Shown here: positions 21,158 to 35,829 of the stretch, in pieces
Layout: each line of letters starts with the position of its first letter
Numbering within the stretch: position 1 is the first letter of the stretch
Assembly: GCA_032207245.1 (NCBI GenBank)
Contig: CM063509.1
Span: 98,069,412 to 98,133,411 of the forward strand
Length of the DNA stretch: 64,000 bases
From: Pardosa pseudoannulata
Lineage: Eukaryota > Arthropoda > Arachnida > Araneae > Lycosidae
Direction: 5' to 3'
Notes under the pieces: generated by a model
What the model was told of the DNA's origin: nothing
Seen by the model: only the letters and a program-made list of their open reading frames with translations
The model's database searches: none
Made by a program: the position numbers and the translations under genes

Positions 21158-22596
21158 CAGGGCCTGATTATCGCACGGGCACTTAGGGCATGAAATTTTA
21201 GTCGAGGGCTTAAAACACATATTAAGAGGGAGAAAATTGCAAACTTACGCTACCATCGTTAAGTTTTAATAAATTATTGTACGAGGTAATTGTGTTTGTC
21301 ATGAACTATATTGTTTCTTTTTACTTTAATTTTATGTTATTTACCTGATAATTCCCTCAACGAACCTGGTGCTCTTTTTATCCTATGGGTTATATAGGGT
21401 ATCTGCCAAAATAAAATTTTTCAAATCCATGACTTTTCATGACTTTCCCTAATTTAGCAGTTCATTTTCCATGACTTTAAAAAGCTTTCGTTAAAGTATA
21501 TATGAATAAAACTTCTGATGTACATACGTATAAAATATATGCTTTTAGAGAAATTACAGGAATTTTATCATAAAAAAACTATAAACTTACTTTATAAGTG
21601 TTAATAAACTCACGTACATAAAAATAAATTGTTGTATCTACATACCTAAGTTTAATCATACAGCAATTTTTCAATCAAAATGTTTCCAATTTGAATTCAG
21701 GGTACTTTGGTATTATCCAGGTGACCATGAATAATAGCCAAATATAACCCTATAATGTCTATATACAATATCCTTAGAGATAAACTTATATTTTGTGCAA
21801 AAATCTTAACTAATTTTTATTAAAAAATAATTATTATATTAATAAAATTTTAATCTACAATTTAAAAAAAAAAACCCAGAATAATATACATTTACCCACC
21901 CATTAAGCTTTCTTGCTTTGGGTTTCCTTGGTGAACAAATTTTACTTGGCAATAGGGTCATTAGGATAATACATAAATACCAAACTCAGTAACTTCAGCC
22001 AAATGATAAGTAAAAATAGAATTAAACAATTCAATGTATTTTTTTAATCGGTAGTTTAGCGGATCCATGACTTTCCATAACTTTTACTCATTTTACTTGA
22101 AAAATCAAGACTTTAAATGACAAAATTAATCCATTATCTAAATCCATGATTTTCCCTGACTTTCTAGGTGAGCGGAAACCATGGTTATAGCATATTTATA
22201 AGACAGATTATTAGCAACATACCACTATAAACCATTAAATCATCTGATCAATTTAAATTATTTTTAATTCTATTATTATTTATTTTCTGTACCACAGAGC
22301 TTGTGAGTGTGACAAGGTAAAAATAAAAAAAGTTGGTCACTCTAGGTCTTTAAAAGTCCTTAATTTTTTAGCATGGCTAAACAGAGATAATAATGATTAC
22401 GTAAAATGAAATTTTGTGTTTTTGATTTTGAATATTACTTTAATGCTAATTTCTTAAATCCGTTTGCTAATTCAATGTTATAATTTTTATAGGACTGTAA
22501 GTAGGATAATAACTTGTCACTATATATTTGCATGGGCGTGGAGGGCACAAAAATTGGATTGTGCCCTGGGCACAAAAGTATCTTAGTTGGGCCCTG
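21158..22596. mobile_element. hAT-like element with perfect 8-bp target duplication
   Basis: The termini are CAGGGCCTGATTATC and, inverted, CAGGGCCCAACTAAG. ATGGCACA occurs at 21150-21157 and again at 22597-22604, a perfect 8-bp duplication. GGGCAC/GTGCCC motifs recur subterminally. No transposase frame is evident. A second hAT-like element (about 21395-22186) is nested inside. Confidence 0.85.
21395..22186. mobile_element. Nested hAT-like element (ATGACTTT family)
   Basis: The left end TAGGGTATCTGCC and the inverted right end CATGGTTTCCGC resemble each other. CATGACTTTTC / CATGACTTTCC motifs are iterated at both ends. The flanks GGTTATAT and GGTTATAG suggest an 8-bp duplication with one mismatch, depending on the exact boundary. 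Confidence 0.6.
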
Positions 22597-22961
22597 ATGG
22601 CACATCTCAACTCTTGACGAATTTAGCTTCCATTTCAAACGGAAGGGCAGCATATTGGTTTCCTATTGATTATCGTAAACGTGAAAAAAAGGGCATTAAA
22701 ATGGTAAGTGACGTTGCGTGAAATCGTTCTATTACGACAGACGACTATGTAGACGGCGTTATCTGAACATGTATGTACATACACGTACTATATTCATATC
22801 AGACATGAGAGCCAAATTTCGCTTTATATACCTTTTAAAAACCACATCACATTTACATAGTATTAAATATATCAATTCCCTTTTAATTTAAATGGTATAC
22901 ATATTTTAAATTAAAATGGTACAAAATCTATGAATAGAATAAATATAAAAATATATAAAAA

Positions 22962-23420
22962 TTAGCAAATAGCCCGTCATATGACGGGATTAGTAAAAAA
23001 TTTTATTGGCCGTATGTTAAATGCCAACTTTAATTTATCTTGTCATATTACATGATAGGATGGACAGAAGAGGTTTTAATATTGACAGTGATTATTTGTC
23101 GGTATATATGAATGATGTCCAAAATTTGGCGAATGATTGCAAACCGTGTGGTATGTATAAAAATCAAACACATAAACGAACAAACTTTTTAATTTTAAAA
23201 TATGTATAACTTAAACACTAGATATCTATTAGGCCGCGAAATAGACTCCTAGACTTTTATGAAAAGAATTTGTTGTTAATACGGGTGATAAAATTTTCAT
23301 TGCAACCAAAAATAATCGATGATTAAATTTAAAATTATCACATTTGTACCTAATCTAATATTTCAGCCAAATGTAAAAGAAAATTATTTACGTAATATCC
23401 AAGTTCTGTGATAAATGTTG
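22962..23420 (-). mobile_element. Helitron fragment, 3' end side (family H)
   Basis: Starts with the family 3' terminus in reverse (TAGCAAATAGCCCGTCATATGACGGG), then sequence shared with the other copies (AATAATCGATGATTAAATTT, TTTGTACCTAATCTA). It breaks off before the 5' end. Confidence 0.7.
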
Positions 23421-23921
23421 CTTTCCCGTTATTATATTTTTTACCATATCAACAGTTTTATGCAAGATCACGCTTAAGAATGTCACTCGTTGTCAATTTT
23501 CTGTTGTCTGTATAACCACTGATACCAGAAGAAGTTCGATACTCGTTAAGGCTGTTGAGGTTTGAGTGTTCAGAATCGATTTTAAGCTAAAAATCCTGTT
23601 TTAATTAACTCTCTTAATGTAAACAACCGTAATACTGCAGACCGCAAACGTCAATAGCGTTGAAATAACATTCATATACTGCCATCTATCGTCGAACAGC
23701 AAAATTAATATCTCCAAAGAAATGATATCGCTTAAATGGGTTGACGAAATTTTAATATCAGAATTCCAAGAAATGCTTTGCGAAATTTGGGGAGTCTATT
23801 ATATATCTTGTGTATTTGTATGCGGAACAAATATACACACGAATGTACTTACAAGCATGAGCTCACTTTTATGTATAAATATAGAATATAAATTATTTAT
23901 TTATTACATCAGAAAAGATGC

Positions 23922-24207
23922 ATTATAGACGCTCGCCCCGTCCGCCATGTTTTTTGGCGACCAACAGAAAAATGCGTGTTACTACACCCGCCATAACTAA
24001 ATTACTAAATTCCAGAAAATGCAAGAAAAAAAAATTTGACCTAGGCGACACTACCTTACTAGCACCCGTCTAAAAGTCAAAAGAACAGCTAAGCTTAGCT
24101 GCCATACCCCACCACCAAAGTCAGGGCAGCCACACCAACCCACTGATCGCCAAATAAAACCGTAAAAAATCGCCAAATTTGGCGAAAAAGAATACAGCGT
24201 CTATAAT
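23922..24207. mobile_element. Short DNA element with 12-bp inverted repeats (MITE)
   Basis: ATTATAGACGCT at 23922-23933 is perfectly inverted at 24196-24207, giving 286 bp. Inside are repeated TTGGCGA/TCGCCAA motifs. A stretch with many TTGGCGA motifs also occurs at 27335-27445. The superfamily is not clear (TA or TAA duplication possible). Confidence 0.6.
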
Positions 24208-24691
24208 ACATCTATACCATTACATCTTAATAGCTTAGGCAAAATTATTTTGAGTTTTAATTTAGCATGCATTTCCTTAACAATTCTTGGTAAATTTCTG
24301 ACTCAAATATGAAGATAGATTTAAAAAAAAATTTTTCAGTTATGAAACATTATGTAAAACGGAATCTACATTTTTTGGTTTTTACGATTGCATGTAATTA
24401 CTAACTGACAATTCAAAATTTTAATGGCATGTGGAAAACATTATCTTGCTGTTTTTGTTGTTATATTTCTTGCTGTGATCACATTTTACTTGCTGTCGGA
24501 TTTTGTAATCATCATAAGAGTCATTAAGAAATATTTCTTCCTTAAAAGAACTCCTATTAAGTTTCCCGACATAACCGTTGACCTACAACTTTAACAACGC
24601 GTGCGCCGTTAATTGTATCTATGGTAACAAAGCATTCCAATTGACTTCAAGGCTGCAAAGTGCCGAGGGAGAAAAATGTTTATTTTATATA

Positions 24692-26229
24692 CTAGCATAT
24701 AGCCTGTCATATGACGGGATCAGTAAAATTTTTAATTTTACAAAATTGTAAAGTACGCTATGAGGCAGGTAAAAAAATGGTTTGTTTTTTGGTTGATAAT
24801 TATCTTGCAACAAGAAATAATCGATGGTTAAATTTAAAATTATCACGTATGTACCTAATCTATTATTTAAGCCAAATACAAAAGAATTCACGTATTATCT
24901 AAGTTCAACGATAAAACGTATGAAAATAAGGCATAATTTAAATAATATCCCCTATATAATAATAGCCTAAGTTATCTGTCCGTCTGTCCTCCAATTTATG
25001 AATCGGTTGGACCTGGAATGGATAGAGGCATCCATTCAAAGCGAATAACGTTTATCTTCTAAACTATCGATCCGATTCTAAAATAAATTTGTATAAATAT
25101 GCTTCATATCACAGCAAAAAATACTGTCGTCTTTAAAGCGTTCGAAATCCAACCCTTCCTCCCTTTTCGAGAGTTTAATGCCATCATTTCAAGCCCTATT
25201 TTCCCCGGTTAAGAGCAGCCGATTAAATTTATCCATTTATCACTTAATAAATAAGTAAAAATAACAATTTTTCTTGCATTGCGACGTCATTCCTTTAAAC
25301 ATCTGATTTAATCATTTCATATTTTAAACTATTTAAATATCGTCTACATTATTTTTGTATCTTTTATCACTGAACTTAGGTATTAGGTAAATGATTTTCC
25401 TTTATATTTGGCTTAAATAATAGATTAGGTACATGTGTGATAATTTTAAATTGAATCATCGATTATTTTTGGTTGCAATGAAAATTTTATCACCGGTATG
25501 AACAACAAATTCTTTTCATAGAAGTCTAGGGGTCTACTTCACGGACTAATAAAAATCTAACTTTTAATTTATATATTTGGAAATTAAGAAGTTTGTTCTT
25601 TTGTGTGTTTGTTTATTATACATAACCACACGGTTTGACTAAATGAATTCAATGTGATTCTAAACTGCATTACAGGACGGGAGACTCTAAAGGAGTATGA
25701 CGATAAATAAATTATTGAGAGTGAACCAGATGATTCTCAGTCAAAAAACAAACCATTTTTTACATGTCTCATTGGGTACTTAACAGTTCTGGAATATTAA
25801 AAATTTTACTAATCCCGTCATATGATGGGCTATATGCTAGTTTAAAATAAGAAATGATTCAATGAGATGGTTAAAGGAATGACGTCATAATGCTAGAAAA
25901 ATGTTAATTTGACTTATTTAGCATGTGATAAATTGATAAATTTAATCGTCTGCTCTTAACCGGGGAAAATAGGAGTTGAAATAATGGCATTAAAAGCTAT
26001 AAAAGAGGGGAAGGAGTGGATTTCGAACGTTTTAAAGAAAGCAGTATTTTTCGCTGTGATATGAAGTATATTTATACCAATTTATTTTAGAATCGGATCG
26101 ATAGTTTAGGAGAAGATAAACATTACTCTCTTTGAATTTTGCTAACTATGGATGCCTCTATCCATTCCAGGTCCAACCGCTTCATAAAATCGAGGACAGA
26201 CGTACAGATAACTTAGGCTATTATTATAG
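24692..26229 (-). mobile_element. Helitron (family H), interrupted by a second Helitron
   Basis: Minus-strand Helitron: its 3' end CTAG plus the hairpin TGTCATATGACGGG lies at 24692-24716, and the 5' part ends CTTAGGCTATTATTATA at about 26228. At A^T (24947/25841) a plus-strand Helitron has inserted. The outer copy resumes at 25841 (TTTAAAATAAGAAATG). Its last bases (TATAGGGGA) are missing where it abuts the next Helitron. Confidence 0.82.
24948..25840 (+). mobile_element. Helitron (family H), complete, nested
   Basis: 893 bp. Begins TCCCCTATATAATAATAGCC and ends with the hairpin CCCGTCATATGATGGG, then CTATATGCTAG, between A and T. The 5' TC, 3' CTAG, a hairpin about 11 nt from the end and the A^T insertion site are Helitron hallmarks. 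No Rep/helicase is present, so it is non-autonomous. Nearly the same as the copy at 37676-38560. Confidence 0.9.
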
Positions 26230-27114
26230 TAGCATATAGCCCATCATATGACGGTATTAGTAAAATTTTTAATATTCCAGAACTGTTAAGTACCCAATGA
26301 GGCAGGTAAAAAATGGTTTGTTTTTTGCCTGAGAACTATTTGGTTCACTCTCAATAATTTATTTATCTTCATACTCCTCTAGAGTCTCCCGATCCTGTAA
26401 TGCAGTTTAGAACCACATTGAATTCATTTAGTCCAACCGTGTGGTTATGTATAATAAACAAACACACAAAAGAACAAACTTCTTAATTTCCAAATATATA
26501 TAAATTAAAAGTTAGATATTTATTAGTCCGTGAAATAGACTCCTAGACTTATATGAAAAGAATTTATTGTTAAAACCGACGATAAAATTTTCATTGCAAC
26601 AAAAATAATCGATGATTAAATTTAAAATTATCACTTATGTACCTGATCTATTATTTAAGCCAAATATAAAAAGAAAGTTATTTGCTTAATGTCTAAGTTC
26701 AGTGATAAAACGTATGAAAATAATGAAGACGATATTTAAATAGTTTAAAATATGAAATGATTAAATGAGATGGTTAAAGGAATGACGTCATAATGCTAGA
26801 AAAAAATTGTTATTTTTACTTATTTATTAAGTGATAAATGGATAAATTTAATCTCCTGCTCTTAACCGGGGAAAATAGGGCTTGAAATAATGGCATTAAA
26901 AAAGAAGGGAAGGGGTGGATTTCGAACGTTTTAAAGACGACAGTACTTTTCGCTGTGATATGAAGCATATTTATACAAATTTATTTTAGAATCGGATCGA
27001 TAGTTTAGGAGCAGATAAACTTTATTCGCTTTGAATGGCTGCCTGTATCCATTCCAGGCCCAACCGCTTCATAAATTTGTGGACAGATAACTTAGGCTAT
27101 TATTATATAGGGGA
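26230..27114 (-). mobile_element. Helitron (family H), near-complete, head-to-tail with its neighbour
   Basis: Starts TAGCATATAGCCCATCATATG and ends TATTATTATATAGGGGA. The first base of CTAG is changed at the junction with the outer Helitron at 24692-26229, in the same orientation. Such tandem arrangement is common for Helitrons. Confidence 0.85.
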
Positions 27115-27494
27115 TAGGGGATATATAATAGTATGTTAAGAGCTGTCAATGTAAATCTGATCAGGTGGCCTCTACATTTTCAGTCGTTGAAAGCGTCGTG
27201 TGAAAATTAAAAAGAATAAATTGCTTTCTGCAGTTCAGGACATAGCTGTAAAGATATTGTTACGAATTTCGCAAGTTGGCATGTTTTTTTTTTTTTGCCG
27301 TATACTGTGTATTATAATGGGTAAGTCATGTATTTGGCGAGATATTGGCTCATTGGCGATTTTTTTTGCGACTAATTTTAGGCGCCAGGTTTGGCGATAT
27401 ATCGCCAAAATCTGGCGACTTATCGTGACTTTCTTGGCGACCGTTTGAACCTAGTACTTTCTAGAATATTCCAGTTTTTCCCGAGGATATAAAT
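27115..27494. other. Unclassified stretch with iterated TTGGCGA motifs
   Basis: At 27335-27445 TTGGCGA/ATCGCCA motifs recur (GGCGATATTGG, TTGGCGATATATCGCC), as in the 23922-24207 element. The 82-codon frame at 27200-27448 runs through this and has no recognised domain. Confidence 0.4.
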
Positions 27495-27770
27495 ATGCGG
27501 CTGACTACCTTATTAAAATCTCTCTCTGCTGCGCAAAATATAACTATTAGGCAAATCACTAATTCTCCATGGTATTTTAGAAATGTTGAAATTCATAGGG
27601 AGATTAATCTGCCCTCTCTTCCAAATTACTACCAAAATCTTGCAATTAAATTCAATAAAAATCTTAGCGTTGATCATATAATTGAACTAGCTCAATATGA
27701 CTCCAGAGAGATCGAGGTTCAGTTAGCTATGAAATTTGTAGAGGTAAAGACATACGTTGTTTGGCGCTAA
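27495..27770 (+). pseudogene. Jockey/CR1-like LINE, C-terminal reverse-transcriptase tail remnant
   Basis: 91 codons. Residues 16-47 (ITIRQITNSPWYFRN then VEIHREINLPSL) match the conserved post-catalytic block of Jockey/CR1 reverse transcriptases, where PWYxxN and IHxDL/I xxP precede the C-terminus. The upstream catalytic domain is missing. Family assignment is from memory of the motif. Confidence 0.6.
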
Positions 27771-28760
27771 GAGTTTTAGTGAACTATCGCCTGTGCTAGC
27801 CAGTACTCTCGGTGTTGGCTTTTGTATTCGTGTTTTCCCTGCATTCAGAATAAAGTTCTGTTATTTTTGCTGTCGTAATTTAAAGTCTACTCAATTCACG
27901 AACGTTACGCTTCATATATTGGTAACAATATTAATGACGTGTCATGATATATCAGAAACGATGTTATTCATAACGAAATTAATTTTCCCATGTTTCCAAA
28001 TTGCAGTAAATTCATAGATGTAGTCGGTGTATTTTCAATACGGGCCTCAAGGTCACTGATTTTCCCTCAATTATCAAGGGTAAATACGGTATATGGTATC
28101 TTATAACAATTGCTATTCAAACACAATTTTTCAATGCATGGGAAAGTTAAGAATAAGAGAATTAGAACTTGAATTGGGATAATTTTAAATAATTTTACAG
28201 GCAACAATTTTAGGTTTTACATACACACGCATACACATGTATGTAATACTGTAGAATAATGAGGAATTTTCCCGTTTTCTAATTTTAATTTTAAACAATA
28301 GAAGACAAAAAAGTAAGCAGGACAGTACCTATTTTTCTTTCATTTGGGGGCCTAATTCGATAAAATAAACCTTCAGGTTTAAATAAAAATAAATTTTGAT
28401 AGCTAGAAAATTTCAAGAACTTGCAAAAACAAAATCGGAAAATAGTGCGCGCTTACAAGCAATAAGAAAATATTGGATATCATGAACTATGACGTCACAA
28501 CCAATCACGGAGCGTTTTGATGTCACGTGATTTTCGCTTAACTTTAAAATTAATTTTTAAAATGATGGACCCAGTTTTTTACATTTTTGAGAACATTTTT
28601 GGAATCTACGAGTCTGGAATTATCAGAAAAATACTAAGTTGTTCGAATCCCCCACATGTGCAAATTCCTCATTGCCGGTCACAATAATTATGTTGTAGCC
28701 CCTATTGTTTTTAATTGCCTGGGCTACTGGGCTTAATTAGTTAGTAGGAGCTTAATTAGT
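27771..28760. other. Gene-free stretch, nothing recognised
   Basis: Moderately AT-rich. A short frame at 27757-28017 has no domain. It includes GACGTCAC and TCACGTGA around 28490-28530. Confidence 0.4.
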
Positions 28761-28769
28761 TAGTAGATG

Positions 28770-29200
28770 AATAATGTTGCAGTTGGGCCCTATTGAAGAG
28801 AAACACCTTTTTGAGAACAATTTAAATCTTTATTGAGGAGAAAAAGACATCTTTGCCATTAAACGCAGACAAGAGAATGATACGAAACACATTCTGCTTT
28901 AACAGAGGTGTACCCCCGAGTGAGACAGATAGAAGTTTTCCAAGAAACAATAACTTAGTCAGCGAATTGAACTGTTAGACCAGGGGAAAAATTGAGCCAT
29001 TTGCCGGCAACAGCTGGAAAACGTGTTGAATGGACAGAAAATTTACATCTATTACACAGAAAGCTTTGGGAAATGTGTTGGAAGAATTTTAAGTCGAGGA
29101 CACTCCTTTGATTAATACATTTTGTGGCTGGGAAAATATATTTTAAGGAATTAGAATGGGAGATAAGAGATTTTTAAAGAGATATTAAAGTGAAATAATT
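28770..29200. repeat. Composite module copy 1, segment A
   Basis: Aligns with 29915-30325: shared CATATTGAAGAGAA-like start, CGGCAACAGCTG, GATTAA.ACATTT, and an end AAATAATTTTGATATAT that runs into an (AT)n tract. The end of the same segment recurs a third time at 31628-31680. Confidence 0.75.
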
Positions 29201-29201
29201 T

Positions 29202-29279
<78 letters not shown>
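29201..29279. repeat. (AT)n microsatellite
   Basis: About 78 bp of AT dinucleotide. The tyrosine/isoleucine-repeat open frames on both strands here are artefacts. Confidence 0.97.
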
Positions 29280-29282
<3 letters not shown>

Positions 29283-29753
29283 ATAACATGGACTTTTCGA
29301 ATGGTGGTTGCAGTCATGGCCATAAAAATGACACCGTTTTAGCTGAAGATCTTTATTATTGTAAGGAAAATTCTCAGGGGTTTTCAAATCTGAAGTCAAG
29401 GGCTAAAAACCCCCGTGTACTTTTGCATTCCCCTTTTTAACTTCTAACCTAAATTGACCACTAGGGCTACAGTTTAAGCCCCCAGAGAAGGGGTCTTACC
29501 AATTATAACTCTAGATTGTCCTAGCGGACAATTTAGGAAATGATTTTTTTAGAGATTTTCCCACAGATGTTGACCAGGTGTTAAGGGCCTTTCTGCATAT
29601 AACTTCATGCTAGCTGACGTTTCATGTTGTCCTGTCCCTATGATGAAGTGGGAACCCGTCCTCCAACGTTATCTTAATAAAAGTCTTTAGCTAAAACGGT
29701 GTCATTTTTATGGCCATGACTGCAACCACCCATCGAGAAGTCCGTCTTATTAC
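29283..29753. repeat. Composite module copy 1, segment B: asymmetric palindrome
   Basis: Homologous to 30412-31227. The right arm (about 29400-29753) is nearly full length, but the left arm keeps only about 75 bp (29283-29357), which matches 29677-29753 in inverse. Shared motifs include CTATGATGAAGTGGGAA and CATGACTGCAACC. Confidence 0.8.
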
Positions 29754-29756
29754 ACT

Positions 29757-29848
<92 letters not shown>

Positions 29849-29854
29849 TATGTG
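29754..29854. repeat. Compound microsatellite (AC)n(AT)n(GT)n
   Basis: An AC run, then AT, then GT, self-complementary overall. Histidine/threonine and valine/cysteine repeat frames here are spurious. Confidence 0.97.
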
Positions 29855-29914
29855 TAATCCATTTTTATAACACTCCTTCACAAGGAGAAAGCTCAACAGC
29901 TATAAGTAATGAGA

Positions 29915-30323
29915 ATGCAGTCGGGCCTCATATTGAAGAGAACGCAGAAGTCTAATTTAAACTTTATTTCAGAGCGGCAACACCGCACATCTATCCTTCT
30001 GGACAACATACAATCAAAAGCCACAGAGTTCACTCTGATCGGACAGAAATGCACCCAAAAGCGATGAGAGCAAGAATTTTCCCACAATAAAAAACAACTT
30101 AATAAGCGAATTAAATGAAATATCAGAAAAACGTGAAACCATGTTCCGCCAACAGCTGTGAAACTGATGTATAGACAGGCAGTTTACAGTTTTATGACAG
30201 AAAGGAATGTTAAGTGGAAAATACTCCGTTGATTAAACCATTTAGAGACTGGTAAAGAGATTTAAATGAATTAAAATGGGAGAGAGGAGGTTTTTGAAGA
30301 AATATTAAAGTTAAATAATTTTG

Positions 30324-30330
<7 letters not shown>
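29915..30330. repeat. Composite module copy 2, segment A
   Basis: Diverged copy of 28770-29200 in the same orientation, again leading into a microsatellite. Shared: AACAGCTGTGAAA-like core, TTGATTAAACCATTTAG, GAATTAAAATGGGAGA, AAATAATTTTGATATAT. Confidence 0.75.

Positions 30331-30411
<81 letters not shown>
30331..30411. repeat. Compound microsatellite (AC)n(AT)n
   Basis: About 34 bp of AC followed by about 47 bp of AT. Confidence 0.97.
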
Positions 30412-32898
<2,487 letters not shown>

Positions 32899-33408
32899 GT
32901 ACCTTTGTGGGTCTAAAATGTTGGGCCCGGAACACTTCTGGTTGAAGGGTATCTATGGCTGATCAGGAGAGGGAATCTATATATCATTCGTTGGTCTCGT
33001 CAGGGGCTTCCTCCTGAGTCTTTGGGGTGTGGCCGTACTATTTGGTGCAGGAAGAGTTCCTGTCGGACTTGGCTGGACTCTCCTAGTCCGGACTATCGAG
33101 CACCTTCTCCTCTGAACTCACGAACAACTTCCGTCGGACCCGACTGGACTCCCGACTTTCGAACACCTTCTTTTTGGGACCTCCGAACCTCTTCTCTGGG
33201 TCCTCCGAACTCTCTTCTCTTCTTTTTGATTTTTCATATTTTATTATTTCAACCTTGTCCCCTCTTCCTTCTTGTCGTCCAATCGGGTTCGTTGTAAGAA
33301 TTTCATTGGTCTGCTTCAACCCCGCCTTGAGACCGCCAACGTGCCAAACCTTATCCCTTCTAATTGGGCACTGTCCCTTAGGGACTCATAAATACTCCAC
33401 AAAGGTAC
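32899..33408. mobile_element. Candidate MITE with 12-bp inverted ends, GC-rich
   Basis: GTACCTTTGTGG at 32899-32910 is perfectly inverted at 33397-33408. The 510-bp interior is far more GC-rich than its neighbourhood and has iterated GGACTC / CGAACACCTTC motifs. No target duplication was found. The overlapping frames on both strands are not convincing genes. Confidence 0.45.
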
Positions 33409-34246
33409 ATTCTTATTTAATGTCAAGTACGGAGACGGGATTCTAATCTGGGACTGGGATCAGAACCCCGCCCGAGACCACCGTACAAGACAAACATATC
33501 CGTTGAATAGAAATTTATGGTCCTCCATCTCTTTACAAAGATGTGATGAGGTCAGATTTAGATCCCGAACATTTTACTACTTGTATGAATGAATCAATTA
33601 TATAACAGATCTAAATCGCCTCATCACAGACTCCGCTTAACGTGATCGCGGTTAATGTTATCAATCGCTTATTGTTATCGAAATCACTTCTCGATTTTCT
33701 CTATTCATTTGTATGTTAAAATTATCGCTTTATGGGATCGTTACATCGGTTAATGTTATCAGTTTTCGAACCTCGTTTTAACTGGCAAAGGAATTTTCAC
33801 GATGTATTCAAAAGGAAACCAATCTTTTCCCTTAGCTGCTGCTTTAATTTCAGAGAATTCTCCCTTTTTCACCTAAAGAAATAGGGAATGAACACAGGAG
33901 TGAGAAAATACACGTACCTGGAATTTTCCGAAAATACGCACACCCTGCTGGTGGTCAATGGTTGTCAGATAAGCAGAAGGTGTTACCAAATACACAGATC
34001 CCACTCCTTGTAATGAAACTTTTAAACATAATTTAATCTTGGTTACTTGATCTCGTTTTTTTTATGCTCCGTGTTTTTTTGTGCATGTGAATAATTGTAG
34101 AGGTTACGAGATCAAGAAGAAATATAAAAGGGGACACTTTACGTTCAGTTTATGCCTTGTTGTTTGCCTGGTGATGCCTATTGCTCGTCGTGTTTTTGCT
34201 TCAATATAGTTTTTTCCCCATCAGGTAAATTACATAATATAGTAAC
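33409..34246. other. Gene-free stretch with small hairpin and GTTATC motifs
   Basis: 33542-33564 and 33608-33628 form a hairpin (TGTGATGAGG... vs ...CCTCATCACA). 33640-33770 has repeated GGTTAATGTTATC motifs, seen in some pogo-type elements. Nothing else is recognised. Confidence 0.45.
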
Positions 34247-35426
34247 ATTAACAAAATATTTTGAGTTCATTCTGAATGTATGTTATAGGAAAAAAATATT
34301 TATGTATTTTCTCACTATATTGGGTGGTAGGTACGCAGATAAGGTTTTTGCCACGGGCGCTAAAGGACCTAGTTATGGCCCTGGTCTCTATTAGGCCACC
34401 CCTCGACTACAGTACAGAAATTTCGATTAGATTTTCTTCATGCTATCTGGCTGAACGTGGGCTCTGTGCAGTAGCTAGTTAACTGTCGGAGAAAAGGAAT
34501 TTCAATGAACTTGGAGATTTACGAATGATATTAACTAAATTGAAACCACAGCATTAACAAATTGTTAAAATTCCACCAGCCTCAACGATCTTATTAATTA
34601 TTCTTTTTTCTTATCTTTTTTATTCTTATTTTTAAGCTTTTATTAAACTAGTTTTACTACATTTAATGGCTAGTTCCATTAATATTTTACTTAACGATCC
34701 TTAATAGGTAGATAGGAAGATAAAATTACAAGACTCTTTAAATGTAATAACAATATTATAACATTTTCCTCATAAAGTGAAATCTCTTAATGCCTTTCCC
34801 GAATTTTGTTTTATCATAACGGGTTACTATCACTTCAGTTAACTGTTATATAATCATCCTCCAATTAATCTTCGATTAAGCTGGACATACTTTCGTGATA
34901 CTACCATAATATCTTAAAAAAAAAAAAAATGCCGGTTAACCTTGGTCGTTCAAACAGCGTAAAAGTGACGTTCTACTTATTTTTTTTTAATTGTTGACCT
35001 ACTAAGTCATTTTTCAGATTTGACGTCATATATCGCATAATATTTTCTGACTGGGAAGTTGTTATCTCATCGGAGAATATCTGGCAGTCCTCTACTAGTT
35101 AATTTCTCATGTTTAACCTGTCCTTCCCACGGACTTTATTCGTAATCTTATTTTTAATGTTACCCAAAAATTAAAAAAAATCGGTATTTTGACTATTGGA
35201 AAAAATTTATTTCGTTCAAATCCTCGGCTGATATTTTTACTTATCCATTTTTAGAATAATCGTATACTGGTTGGTTTCCAAGGCAGTTGCAGCAACTAGG
35301 CCCTTTTGCGTCCGTGGCAAAAAACTGGTCTGCGATTCTACCGTCATATATAGTGAGAAAATACATAACCTTTCCCCCCTCCCCATATCATGCATTCAGA
35401 ATGAAATCACAAAATATTTTGTTAAT
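34247..35426. repeat. Inverted repeat pair, arms about 150 bp
   Basis: 34247-34395 and 35275-35426 are diverged reverse complements: ATTAACAAAATATTTTG at the outer ends, TATGTATTTTCTCACTATAT, TTTTTGCCACGG. The 880-bp interior is AT-rich with no gene. It may be a long-TIR element or two inverted copies of one repeat. Confidence 0.7.
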
Positions 35427-35829
35427 TCTTAAAATGTTCCTAGCATATTAATTTTTAATATTTTCTTCTATATTTAATTTAATACTTAAAATATTTTTGA
35501 ACACTCGTGTATTATTTTGCTGGTAAACGGAATAGTTTATTTGAGGCGAAATATTTTTTTATTTGTACGCTAAATTTTCATAAAATATTGACGAATTTCT
35601 AATTTTAAATCTAGTTTCAGTAACTCTAATAAATTCAGAATTTAAAACGAACACTCGGATTGATATAAAGGCATTTTAGGAGTGTTTGATAAACGTTTTA
35701 TAAGAATCTATAATAAGTTTAATCTCTAAAAGCATTTTAAAAAATAAAAAAAAATCATAAAAAATTATTTTTAAATATATTAGATTTTAAAATTAAAAAA
35801 TATTTTTAATGTTTTTCTTATTTCTACTC
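35427..35829. other. AT-rich, nothing recognised
   Basis: Plain AT-rich sequence between the inverted repeat and the integrase remnant. Confidence 0.5.
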
